Shown here piece by piece: positions 24,532 through 32,859 of a DNA stretch of 47,602 nt (positions are counted from its first letter, which is position 1; every line of letters begins with the position of its first letter). The notes under the pieces were generated by a model that saw nothing but the letters and a program-made list of their open reading frames with translations, did no database searches and was not told the DNA's origin. The stretch is from JAYZAP01 sp964645285 (lineage in GTDB: Bacteria; Pseudomonadota; Alphaproteobacteria; JAAXGF01): assembly GCA_964645285.1 (NCBI GenBank), contig CAZYDR010000014.1:1-47602 (forward strand), written 5' to 3'. A program made the position numbers and the translations under genes.

Positions 24532-25910
24532 CGCCCGAAGCGTTCCTCGATCAGGGCGAACAGGGTGCGCAGCGCCACCGCCTCGCCGCCGACCGGGCGG
24601 CCGGGGCGGGGTTTCAGGTTCCACGCCATCATGTCGAAATGGGCCCAGGCGGTGGTCTCGGTGACGAACTCCTGGAGAAACAAGGCGGCGGTGATGGCGC
24701 CGCCGAAGGAGCCGTCGGAGATGTTGTTGATGTCAGCGACCTTGCTGTCGAGGGATTCGCGATAGGGCCCCCACAAAGGCAGGCGCCACATAGGGTCGCA
24801 TTCGACCGCGCTGTTGCGCAGCAGGTCGGCGGCCAGGGCGTCGTCGGGGGTAAACAGGGCCGGCAGGTCGGTGCCCAGCGCGACGCGAGCGGCGCCGGTG
24901 AGCGTGGCGCAGTCGATTAGCAGCTCCGGCGTCTCGCTGTCGGCCTCGGTCAGGGCGTCGGCCAGCACTAGGCGGCCCTCGGCATCCGTATTGCCGATCT
25001 CCACCGAAATACCGCGCCGCGTGTTGATGACGTCGAGGGGCCGGATGGCGTTGCCCGAGACACTGTTTTCCACCGCCGGCACCAGCACCCGCAGGCGCAG
25101 CGGCAGCCCGGCGTCCATGATGGCGCGGGCCAGGCCGAGCACTTGGGCGCTGCCGCCCATGTCCTTCTTCATGAGCTTCATGCCGCCGGACGGCTTGAGG
25201 TCGAGGCCGCCAGTGTCGAAGCATACGCCCTTGCCCACCAGGGTGACTTTGGGCGCGTCGGCGTCGCCCCAGGTCAGATCGATCAGCCGGGGCGCCCGTG
25301 CCGCAGCCCGCCCGACCGCGTGGATCATGGGGTAGTTATTGGCCAGCAAATCGTCGCCGACGATCACCGAGCAGGCGGCGCCGTAATCGCCTGCCAGGGA
25401 TTCGGCAGCGGCAGCCAGTTCGTCGGGGCCCATGTCCTCGGCCGGGGTGTTGATCAGGTTGCGGGTCAGATAAATGCCCGCCGCTATGCCTTCGACGCGG
25501 GCGCGGTCGCAGGCTTCGGGCCACACCAGGCGGGCCGGCGGCCGACCCGGCTTGCGTTGATATCGCCCGAAACGGTACCCGCCCAGGGCCCAGCCCAGGG
25601 CCGCGTCGTAGGCCGCCATCTGGTTAAGACCGTCAGCCAGCCTATAGTCGCCTTCGGGCAGGCCGGTGGGCAGGCCACCATAGGCCCAGGGATCGCGGTC
25701 CCACTCGATACCGAGCAACACCCTGGCGATGGCGCCGTCAGGGCCCGGCACCAGGCAATGGCTACCGGGTTTGGCGGCGAAGCCGTTGGCCCGCACCCAC
25801 TGGGCGGCCTCGCTGGTGGCGCCCGCCAGCCAATCCCCGAGGGAATCGGCGTCGAGGGCAACAATTTCGGCGGGCTCGGTCTCAGGCGCGGCAATCAGGT
25901 GGTCCAGCAC
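24528..25910 (-). CDS. M17 leucyl aminopeptidase family protein
   Basis: A 460-residue zinc aminopeptidase of family M17. Active-site segments are VGKGVCFDTGGLDLKP (Lys and metal-binding Asp), MKKDMGGSAQVLGLARAIM, and the signature NTDAEGRLVLADAL with metal-binding Asp and Glu and catalytic Arg. The N-terminal domain is divergent, as usual. It removes N-terminal residues from peptides in the cytoplasm. Convergent with ghrA and the yejABEF operon; in E. coli, M17 peptidases act downstream of YejABEF by trimming imported microcin C, so the proximity fits a peptide-use role, although this is inferred and not shown. Confidence 0.9.
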   Translation of the reverse strand: MLDHLIAAPETEPAEIVALDADSLGDWLAGATSEAAQWVRANGFAAKPGSHCLVPGPDGAIARVLLGIEWDRDPWAYGGLPTGLPEGDYRLADGLNQMAAYDAALGWALGGYRFGRYQRKPGRPPARLVWPEACDRARVEGIAAGIYLTRNLINTPAEDMGPDELAAAAESLAGDYGAACSVIVGDDLLANNYPMIHAVGRAAARAPRLIDLTWGDADAPKVTLVGKGVCFDTGGLDLKPSGGMKLMKKDMGGSAQVLGLARAIMDAGLPLRLRVLVPAVENSVSGNAIRPLDVINTRRGISVEIGNTDAEGRLVLADALTEADSETPELLIDCATLTGAARVALGTDLPALFTPDDALAADLLRNSAVECDPMWRLPLWGPYRESLDSKVADINNISDGSFGGAITAALFLQEFVTETTAWAHFDMMAWNLKPRPGRPVGGEAVALRTLFALIEERFGR

Positions 25911-26014
25911 AGGGGCCTCCGGGTGAATTTGGCAATGGCATTGTGGCGCGGAAAACCAATACTATCGGCCCCCTTCGGGTGTGCAAAACGATTAATCGGC
26001 GGGAGAGACTTTCA

Positions 26015-26668
26015 ATGAGCCAGTTCACCATCGTTATCGGCAATAAGAACTATTCGTCATGGTCCCTGCGCGGTTGGCTCGCCCTCCGGGTGACCGGCGC
26101 CGCGTTCGACGAGGTCAACATATTGTTGCGCCGGCCGACCACTCGCGCGTCCATCCTCGCTCATTCGCCGGGAGCCAAGGTGCCGGTGCTGCATCACGGC
26201 GACACCACGATATGGGAGCCCATGGCGATTTGTGAATACCTCGCCGAACAGTTCCCGGACGCCAAGCTATGGCCGGACGACGCGGCGGCGCGAACCCATG
26301 CCCGCATCGTGAGTGCCGAAATGCATGGTGGTTTCGGCAATATGCGCGGCGATATGCCCATGCACTGCCGGGCTCACTATCCGGGCCGGGGCCTGACCCA
26401 GGATGCCCTGACCGACATCGCCCGTATCGACGCCCTGTAGTGCGACTGCCGCGAGCGATTCGGCAACCGTGGCGATTTCCTGTTCGGCGGTTTCACCAAC
26501 GCCGACGTCATGTTCGCCCCGGTGGCTTCGCGCTTCGCCACCTACGAGCCTGGCCTCAGTCCCGTTGCCCAAACCTATTCGGACGCCGTCAATGCCCACC
26601 CGGCGATGGTCGAATGGATCGAGGCGTCCCGCGCCGAACCCGACTCGATTTATGAGATGGAGATCTAA
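26015..26668 (+). pseudogene. glutathione S-transferase with internal amber codon
   Basis: The frame begins at ATG 26015 with a thioredoxin-like domain (GNKNYSSWSLRGWLALRVTG; PGAKVPVLHHGDTTIWE) and continues into the helical domain. At 26438-26440 an in-frame TAG interrupts IARIDAL, and the same frame then resumes as CDCRERFGNRGDFLFGGFTN to a TAA at 26666-26668. In relatives a tryptophan normally follows the DAL stretch, so TGG to TAG by one G-to-A change is the simplest explanation. Full length would be 217 codons, normal for GSTs. The truncated product (141 residues) would lack most of the substrate-binding domain. Sequencing error is not excluded. Confidence 0.75.
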
Positions 26669-26674
26669 CGCCTG

Positions 26675-27685
26675 CTACTTGGCGAGGCCGACTTTCCGGT
26701 AGTAGCGCTCGGCGCCCGGATGGAGCGGCACGGCGATGCCGTCGAGGGCGGTTTCCAGGCGGATGACCTTGCCTTTGGCATGGCCTTGGTCGAGCAGATG
26801 GCGGGCGTTGTCGTGCCATAGGGCGGCGGTGATTTGATAGACGATCTCTTCCTCGATTTCGGCGGCGACCAGGAGCTGGGCGCCAATACTGATGGTCGCG
26901 ACCTCGCCGACCCCGCTGTAGACGTCGGCGGGAATAATACTGCGGGTGAAGAACGGATAGAACGCGACCACGGATTCCGCCTCGGCCTCACCGATCGCTA
27001 GCACGTCAATCTCGACGATGCGGGCGATTTCGGCAATCGCGGTCACCGGATAACCGGCGACCAGAAAGAAGCCGTCGATGGCGCCGTCGCCAAGCGCCAG
27101 ACCGGCCTCACCCGGCTTGAGGAAGTGCGGCTCGAAGTCGGCCTCACTGAGGCCATAGGCGTCGAGTACGGCCTTGGCTTCGACCGGGGTTCCCGAGCCC
27201 TTCTCGCCGAGCGCCACTCGTTTGCCCTTGAGGTCGGCAATGGAGGCGATCCCCGCATCGCGGCGTACCACCACGTGGAGGCTTTCCGGGTACAGGCTGG
27301 CAATGGCACGCAGATTGGCCACCGCTCCCTTGTCCCGGTACAGCCCGGTGCCGTGGTATGCCCAATAGGCGATGTCTGACTGACTCAGGGCCAGTTCCAG
27401 ATTACCGGCGCCGACCCCGTCGACGTTTTCGATGGAGCCGCCCGACGACTGCACCATGGCTACCAGTCCGGGTACGCCGCAGCTGCCGCCCTTGTCGCAG
27501 GCCAGGGAGCCCGGCGGGTTGCTGATGGCGTTGGCGATGAGGCCACCGACCGGATAATAGGTGCCGGCGGTGCCGCCGGTGCCGATGCGGTAAAACTGTA
27601 TTTCCTGGGCTAGTGCCACAGCTCCCGAGGCGAGGCCGGCAATGGCGACCAGAGCCAGGCTGAGCCTACGCGTCAATAACTTCAT
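26675..27685 (-). CDS. TAXI-family TRAP transporter solute-binding protein
   Basis: The 336-residue protein belongs to the TAXI group of TRAP-type solute receptors. A signal peptide precedes it (KLLTRRLSLALVAIAGLASGAVALA, cleavage at ALA/QE), and the family start FYRIGTGGTAGTYYPVGGL is clear. It ends in a C-terminal helix pair. I place the start at ATG 27685, which begins the signal peptide directly; an upstream ATG at 27709 adds 8 residues. The TRAP permease (often a fused DctQM) that should work with it is not present nearby, so this is an orphan receptor. Ligands of TAXI proteins are mostly small acids or amino acids such as glutamate; none can be assigned here. Confidence 0.9.
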   Translation of the reverse strand: MKLLTRRLSLALVAIAGLASGAVALAQEIQFYRIGTGGTAGTYYPVGGLIANAISNPPGSLACDKGGSCGVPGLVAMVQSSGGSIENVDGVGAGNLELALSQSDIAYWAYHGTGLYRDKGAVANLRAIASLYPESLHVVVRRDAGIASIADLKGKRVALGEKGSGTPVEAKAVLDAYGLSEADFEPHFLKPGEAGLALGDGAIDGFFLVAGYPVTAIAEIARIVEIDVLAIGEAEAESVVAFYPFFTRSIIPADVYSGVGEVATISIGAQLLVAAEIEEEIVYQITAALWHDNARHLLDQGHAKGKVIRLETALDGIAVPLHPGAERYYRKVGLAK

Positions 27686-27719
27686 TCCACCACGCCTTTC
27701 ACCACTCATACCGCCTCAT

Positions 27720-28565
27720 TTATGCTACCTCCACGGCAATATTATCGATCAGCCGGCAACCGCCAACGTGAACGGCTGCCAGTAATCTGGCCGGCTTCTC
27801 CAGGGTCGCTAGCGGAGCTAGAGTTTCGCCGTCGCGCAGGTCATAGTAGTCGATTGCCTCGAACCCGGCTGCCTCCAATTCGTTACGACCCTGATTCAAG
27901 GCTTCGGCAACCGGCACACCGCCGATCAGTGCCTCAATCGTTCCGGACATCACCCGATTGAGGCGTCCGGCCACGGCCCGTACGTCGGCTGAGAGGTAGA
28001 CGTTACGCGACGACATGGCGAGGCCGTCCGCCTCACGCATGGTGGCGACGCCGACGATCTCGACCGGAATATCGAGATCAATCGCCAGGCGACGTATCAC
28101 CAGTAGCTGCTGGTAATCTTTCTCCCCAAAAATGGCGATTTCAGGGAGACATTGCAGCAATAACTTAGCCACTACCGTGGCGACGCCGGTAAAATGGACT
28201 GGTCTGAAGTCGGCACAGAGCCCGTCACCAGGGCCACCGACCCGGACTTCCGTGGACGCGCCGGGCCGATACATTTCGGAAGCGTCGGGGAGATAGGCCA
28301 GATCGACCCCGAGGGCTTTGAGCCGGGCAAGGTCCGCCGCCTGGTCACGGGGGTAGGCGGTCAGGTCCTCTTGGACGCCGAACTGGGTCGGGTTGACGAA
28401 AATGCTCACCACCACCCGGTCGCAACGGCGCCGGGCCTCTTCGACCAGGCTGAGGTGGCCGGCATGAAGCGCCCCCATGGTGGGCACCAGGGCCACGGTC
28501 TCGCCGTTCGCCTGCCAGGCACCAACCGTTTGGCGCAACGCTGAGACGGTGTTTGCACATGCCAT
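27720..28565 (-). CDS. panC: pantoate-beta-alanine ligase
   Basis: Pantothenate synthetase, which condenses pantoate and beta-alanine with ATP in the pantothenate/coenzyme A pathway. Motifs: LVPTMGALHAGHLSL (HIGH-like nucleotide motif), IFVNPTQFG, IFGEKDYQQLLVIRRLA and MSSRNVYLS (the KMSKS-like MSSRN loop). I set the start at ATG 28565 (MACANTVSALRQ) because GAGG lies about 8 nt upstream and the family aligns from there; in-frame ATGs at 28595 and 28619 are alternatives. The gene ends 34 bp before the TAXI gene start. panB is not in this window. Confidence 0.93.
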   Translation of the reverse strand: MACANTVSALRQTVGAWQANGETVALVPTMGALHAGHLSLVEEARRRCDRVVVSIFVNPTQFGVQEDLTAYPRDQAADLARLKALGVDLAYLPDASEMYRPGASTEVRVGGPGDGLCADFRPVHFTGVATVVAKLLLQCLPEIAIFGEKDYQQLLVIRRLAIDLDIPVEIVGVATMREADGLAMSSRNVYLSADVRAVAGRLNRVMSGTIEALIGGVPVAEALNQGRNELEAAGFEAIDYYDLRDGETLAPLATLEKPARLLAAVHVGGCRLIDNIAVEVA

Positions 28566-28765
28566 ATCGGGCGCCTCGGAATCGCGATCGATCATTATTC
28601 CGGCCTCGCCCGCTGTCATAACCAGCCCGCAGTCTTGTCACAGGATGATGCGAGTATAGCGCAGCGGACGCGTGGTGGAAGCCTTGGGCTTGACCGCCGA
28701 ACATCGAAAGCCTGCGCAATCACATGGCCAAGGCGCTCGGGTTCGGCCACGGCATATAGGCCGCG

Positions 28766-29107
28766 TCAAATATCGAGACTGGGCCCGACCAGCCGGCCTT
28801 TGTGGTTGTAGCATTGCGCCGGACCAAGGGCCGCCGGGCCGATGACGTCGTTACGGCGGCCGGATAAAGCCGTAAAAGCGCGCGCCAGACGGGCCAGGGC
28901 TTCGGCTTTGGCCAAGGCCACCGCCGCGTTGTCATCAACGCCCGACCCGCGCGCCGCATTCATATGCTCGGCCGCATGCTGCTGAAGTTCGGCGAAGCTG
29001 TATAGATGGTAGTGTTGATCGGCGACAGGCTTTGTCGCCATACAGCCCGCCATCAAGCACCCCGCCGAAACGACCCATAGCAATCGATGTGCAAAGGCGA
29101 ACGCCAT
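28766..29107 (-). CDS. small predicted lipoprotein
   Basis: A 113-residue protein whose N-terminus (AFAHRLLWVVSAGCLMAGC) is a short signal peptide ending in a lipobox, with Cys of LMAGC as the likely lipidation site. ATG at 29107 was preferred because it follows an AGGGGAG ribosome-binding site and gives a short charged n-region; an upstream ATG at 29137 adds ten residues. The mature part is alpha-helical and Ala-rich (AELQQHAAEHMNAARG; AKAEALARLARAFTALSG) with no recognisable family. Probably envelope-associated; the function is unknown. Confidence 0.65.
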   Translation of the reverse strand: MAFAFAHRLLWVVSAGCLMAGCMATKPVADQHYHLYSFAELQQHAAEHMNAARGSGVDDNAAVALAKAEALARLARAFTALSGRRNDVIGPAALGPAQCYNHKGRLVGPSLDI

Positions 29108-29281
29108 CCTGTCGCTCCCCTGACCGACTCGGGTCACATGCTACTTCCGTCAGGTGGATTTTGCACGTGGAAGGCGCAAGCGTGATGTGTAGCCACGGTC
29201 AGCGCTATCGCCTATGTTAAGCTGGCCGCCGCGCAAGTGGTCCACAGTAGCGGCCGATGAACGACCATGGGAGAACGACAA

Positions 29282-30274
29282 ATGGCGGATACGGCGTATG
29301 CATTCGGCTGCCACGGCAGCGACTATGGCAAGCTGCGGCAGGTTGTTGTCGGCAGCGCCGATGACCTAACCATACCGCCCTACAGCCCGGCGCTGGTCCA
29401 TTACAACCCAGAGCTCAAGCAGGCGCTGATCGCCAATGACGGCAAACCGCTCGACATCGAGAGCGCCTTTCCCGAGCGCTTCGAGCGGACCGTGGAACAG
29501 CTCGATAGTCTGGCCGACATCTATGAGAAGCGCGGCATCGAGGTCCTGCGTACCCGGCCCTATACGGAAGCGGAGAAGGGCTATCTGGGATTTCTCCAGG
29601 GCGGCCATCACCAGCTCTATCCCGCCGATCCGGTCTTCGTCCTCGGCCATCATTATCTCGAGGTCAACATCCGCCGCGCCTATCGCCGCAAGGAAGTGTT
29701 TCCCTTGCGCGACCTGGTCATGCCGCTGATCGAGGCCGACCCTCGGGCGCGCCACGTGGCGACCCCGGCGGCCCAACCCTTCACCCCGTCCGGTGAGGGG
29801 CCCGGGCCGTTCCTCGAAGGCGGCGATTTCATCGTCATCGGCAAGGACATCATTCTCGGCGAGTCCCATATTGCCAGCAACCGGGCCGGCACCAACTGGC
29901 TCAAGCGCTACATCGAACCATTCGGCTACAAGGTCCACCCCATGCCCATGGTGGGTGACCTGCTTCATGCCCTCGGCACCATGTGCGTGCTTCGCGAAGG
30001 CCTGTTGATGGCCTATCTCCCGGCCCTCGCCGAAGGCCTGCCCGAACCGGTCAGGGACTGGGAGGTCATCGAATTGACCGAGCACGAGGCCCAGACCTTC
30101 GCCACCGTCGGCGTCAGTCTCGATGAGCGCACCTACGTCATGCCGGCGGGCAATAACCGAGTGGTCGACGAACTCGACAAGCGCGGCATCGAGCCCATCA
30201 CCATCCCCTATGAAGACGTCAGCTTCTGGGGCGGCAGCGTACGCTGTTCGACGCTGCCCCTAGCGCGAGATTGA
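29282..30274 (+). CDS. amidinotransferase/arginine deiminase-superfamily enzyme
   Basis: The 330-residue protein shares the five-fold pseudo-symmetric guanidino-modifying enzyme fold. Conserved elements are GPFLEGGDFIVIG (the EGGD motif), SNRAGTNWLKRYIEPFGY, the His in MVGDLLHALGTMCVL, and a catalytic Cys in the C-terminal GGSVRCSTLPL. This pattern fits glycine/inosamine amidinotransferases and DDAH/ADI-type hydrolases; the Glu and His positions and the Cys-Ser-Thr-Leu ending do not decide between transferase and hydrolase. ATG 29282 is preferred because GGGAGA lies about 8 nt upstream, whereas ATG 29267 has none. Cytoplasmic. It overlaps the convergent MFS gene end by 15 bp. Confidence 0.8.
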   Translation: MADTAYAFGCHGSDYGKLRQVVVGSADDLTIPPYSPALVHYNPELKQALIANDGKPLDIESAFPERFERTVEQLDSLADIYEKRGIEVLRTRPYTEAEKGYLGFLQGGHHQLYPADPVFVLGHHYLEVNIRRAYRRKEVFPLRDLVMPLIEADPRARHVATPAAQPFTPSGEGPGPFLEGGDFIVIGKDIILGESHIASNRAGTNWLKRYIEPFGYKVHPMPMVGDLLHALGTMCVLREGLLMAYLPALAEGLPEPVRDWEVIELTEHEAQTFATVGVSLDERTYVMPAGNNRVVDELDKRGIEPITIPYEDVSFWGGSVRCSTLPLARD

Positions 30275-31510
30275 TCTCGGACTCTCGACCACGGGCAGGG
30301 GCAATGATTGTCGGGCGTCCTGTCCCAGGCGGCGGGGGATGTAGCGCGACAGGGCCGACAGGGAGACCATGATGGCGCCGGCCACAAAGAATACCGAGGG
30401 CAGGGCGAAGATGTGGAGGATCGCCGCGAAGGTCGCGGGTGTGACGATCGACGAGACTCCGCGATAGGTCGAGTAGACGGTCAGCATCTCGGCCCGTTTC
30501 CGAGGCCGCACGGCGCGCAGGAACGGTACGTTGCCGGCGCCCTCGACGGCGCCGGCGCTGAATGCCGCGGCGACAATCAGGGCGGCGATGAGCCAGGGCA
30601 GGCCGGATGCGGCAGCCACCGTCATGGTGATCGCGCCGCATACGGCGTATCCGACGATGAGCAGGCGGCGGACCCCGTGACGCCGCCCCATCCAGCCCCA
30701 AAACGGGATCAACAGCAGGGTGCCAATGCCGGCCGAAACGATCAGCCCGCCGGTCTCCTCGCTGAGACCCTGGCTGACCGCCAGGATCGGCGTATAGATA
30801 AAGAACGTAACCCACCAGCATTCCCGCCCCGTAACCAGCAGCCAGGCCAGCACAAGCCGGGGCTGGGCGGCGTAGCGTGTTACGAAGCGCAGGGGATTAG
30901 CTTTGGCGGCCGGATTGCGCAGCGGCTTCTCGGTGATGCCGAGGAAGCGAAAATAGGCGAACAGCGTTATCGCGAAACCGGCACTAAGCGCGAAGGGCAA
31001 ATCGCCGGCCACCTGATTATTGAGGTAGACGCCAAGCACCGGCCCGATGGCCCAAGAGACCGCGCCGAATACGGCCCGTAGGGGCTCGAAGCGGCTCAAG
31101 TCGCGGCGCGGAATATGGTCGAGCACACAGAGGTTGAGGCAAATTGAATTGGCCGAAGAACCAAGGAACGCAAGGGTCAGCCCGATGGTGAGCCCGGCCA
31201 GGGTATGACTGACGAACAGACCGGCGGCGACCACTAGGGCGAGGCACGACATCCCCAGGGCGGCGCTGCGGCCGAGACGCTTGATCAGCCAGGGAAGAGC
31301 GAAACTGGCGGCTAGGCCGGCGGCGCTGATGGCGAAGTAAAGCACGCTGACCTTCTGGGCGTCGCCGCCCAATAGGGCCAGGGCCTCGAAGGCGACCACG
31401 GTGACCAGGATTGCGCGGCTCAGGGCGTCGATGGCGAACAATGCCACGAACGAGGGCCCGCCAACGCGAGTCAAGGCGGCCCAGGCCGCGGGTCGTCGAA
31501 GAATATTCAT
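30260..31510 (-). CDS. MFS transporter (tandem copy A)
   Basis: About 416 residues and roughly 12 hydrophobic helices, with the MFS loop between helices 2 and 3 present in modified form and the characteristic inner stretch LCVLDHIPRRDLSRFEPLRA, and later WGWMGRRHGVRRLLIVGY and the helix 10-11 stretch GAGNVPFLRAVRPRKRAEM. These two stretches also occur in the neighbouring copy B, so the genes are paralogues. Substrate unknown. The gene ends within the 3' end of the amidinotransferase-type gene (15-bp overlap). It follows copy B by 12 bp in the same transcript. Confidence 0.85.
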   Translation of the reverse strand: MNILRRPAAWAALTRVGGPSFVALFAIDALSRAILVTVVAFEALALLGGDAQKVSVLYFAISAAGLAASFALPWLIKRLGRSAALGMSCLALVVAAGLFVSHTLAGLTIGLTLAFLGSSANSICLNLCVLDHIPRRDLSRFEPLRAVFGAVSWAIGPVLGVYLNNQVAGDLPFALSAGFAITLFAYFRFLGITEKPLRNPAAKANPLRFVTRYAAQPRLVLAWLLVTGRECWWVTFFIYTPILAVSQGLSEETGGLIVSAGIGTLLLIPFWGWMGRRHGVRRLLIVGYAVCGAITMTVAAASGLPWLIAALIVAAAFSAGAVEGAGNVPFLRAVRPRKRAEMLTVYSTYRGVSSIVTPATFAAILHIFALPSVFFVAGAIMVSLSALSRYIPRRLGQDARQSLPLPVVESPRSISR

Positions 31511-31522
31511 TGTTCGGTTCTG

Positions 31523-32713
31523 CTACAGGCGGCGCGGAATGTAGCGGGCGAACCAGGTCATGCCCAGCATGATAGCGCCGCTGGTGACGAATACGGCGGG
31601 CAGGGCGTAGACCTGAAGCACAATGGCGAAGATACCGGGCATGGACAGCCGCGAGACGTCGCGATAGCTGGAATAGACTGTGGTCATCTCCGGCCGTTCG
31701 CGGGGTTTGACCGCGCGCAGGAAGGGCACGTTGCCGGCGCCGTCGATGGAGCAGGCGCCGAAACAGGCAATGACGATGAGTACGGCGCCGAGCATCGGTG
31801 TCCCGGACATGGCGCCAACGCCCAGGGTCAAAAAGCCCGTGGCCAAAAAACCGCCCATCATCAACCGCCGGATACCATAGCGCCGGCCGACCCAGCCCCA
31901 GAAGGTGACGACGAACATGGACGCCGAGCCGACGGAAATGATGATCGCCCCGGCCTCCTCGCCAAGACCGGTGGTAACCGCGTAGATCGGCGAGTAGATG
32001 AAGAACATGCCCCACCAGCTGGCCCGGCCCACGGACAGCAACCAGGCCAGGGTAAGGCGTGGCTGGCTGAAGTATCGCCGGATGAACAACAGTGGATTGG
32101 GCGGCGGCGCCGTGGCGTTGGCCAGAACCGGGTTCTCGGTCATGCGCAGGAACCAGAAATAGCCGAGCATGGTCAGGGCGAAAGCCGCGCTGCCCGCATA
32201 GGGCGCCCAAGGTGCGACCAGTTTGCCGAGATAGACGCCAAGCAGCGGCGCCACGGTCCACACGGCGCCGGTAAAGAACATGCGTAGGGGTTCGAACCGG
32301 GTCAGCGCCTTGCGCGGGATGTGGTCGAGGACGAACAGATTGAGGCAGATCGAGACCATGGCGGCGCCGATCAGGTGCAGGCTAAGGCCGAGGACCAGAC
32401 CGCTGAGACTGCCACTGGCGAACAACGGCGCGGCGCCAATCACGCACAGAGAACCAAGGGTCAAAGCCCAGCGCCGGCGCAGACGCCGCACCAGCCAGGG
32501 GACGGCGAGGGTGCCAATAAGCCCGGCGCCGCTGATCAGGAAATAAAACAGGCTGACCTTCTGGGCATCGCCGAGTAGGACCAGGGCTTGCAGCGGCACC
32601 ACTGTCACCAGGATGGACCGGGTAAAGGTTTCCAGGGCGAACAGGCTGACGAAGGCGGGATTGCTGGTCGCCGCGGCGGCGCCCATCCAGACGGGAAAAT
32701 GAAAATGTCTCAA
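31523..32713 (-). CDS. MFS transporter (tandem copy B)
   Basis: A 396-residue MFS protein with about 12 hydrophobic helices; shared paralogue blocks include LFVLDHIPRKALTRFEPLRM, FWGWVGRRYGIRRLMMGGF and GAGNVPFLRAVKPRERPEM. The cytoplasmic N-terminus is very short (MRHFHFPVWMG). It starts next to the divergent promoter region shared with BKACE and precedes copy A by 12 bp. Close family members are largely uncharacterised exporters or importers; I cannot name the substrate. Confidence 0.85.
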   Translation of the reverse strand: MRHFHFPVWMGAAAATSNPAFVSLFALETFTRSILVTVVPLQALVLLGDAQKVSLFYFLISGAGLIGTLAVPWLVRRLRRRWALTLGSLCVIGAAPLFASGSLSGLVLGLSLHLIGAAMVSICLNLFVLDHIPRKALTRFEPLRMFFTGAVWTVAPLLGVYLGKLVAPWAPYAGSAAFALTMLGYFWFLRMTENPVLANATAPPPNPLLFIRRYFSQPRLTLAWLLSVGRASWWGMFFIYSPIYAVTTGLGEEAGAIIISVGSASMFVVTFWGWVGRRYGIRRLMMGGFLATGFLTLGVGAMSGTPMLGAVLIVIACFGACSIDGAGNVPFLRAVKPRERPEMTTVYSSYRDVSRLSMPGIFAIVLQVYALPAVFVTSGAIMLGMTWFARYIPRRL

Positions 32714-32782
32714 AATGAACCGGTCCAGAAATGCTCAGCCAGCAGAGTCTGGTTCGCACTATGCACCCCGCCATAACGAGGC

Positions 32783-32803
32783 GTAAGCACAATTTGCGCT
32801 TAC
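32783..32803. promoter_or_regulatory. inverted repeat in divergent MFS/BKACE promoter region
   Basis: GTAAGC at 32783-32788 and GCTTAC at 32798-32803 form a perfect 6-bp inverted repeat separated by 9 bases (ACAATTTGC). It lies between the MFS copy B start (32713) and the BKACE start (32860), about 57 bp upstream of BKACE and 70 bp upstream of the MFS start. A binding site for a transcription factor acting on both directions is a reasonable guess. No regulator gene is adjacent to support it. Confidence 0.35.
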
Positions 32804-32859
32804 CGTGGGGGTCGTCATAATAGCGGGCGGGTTCAGTATTGCCAATGGGGGAATAAGCC

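Noticed and set aside
23449..24624. 391-codon minus-strand frame antisense to ghrA
   Set aside because: It has no domain resemblance and covers the ghrA gene on the opposite strand, so it is a shadow.
31017..32261. 414-codon frame within the MFS genes
   Set aside because: It is in a different frame of the same strand as the two MFS genes, spans both of them and is dominated by Arg/Pro/Gly, so it is a shadow.
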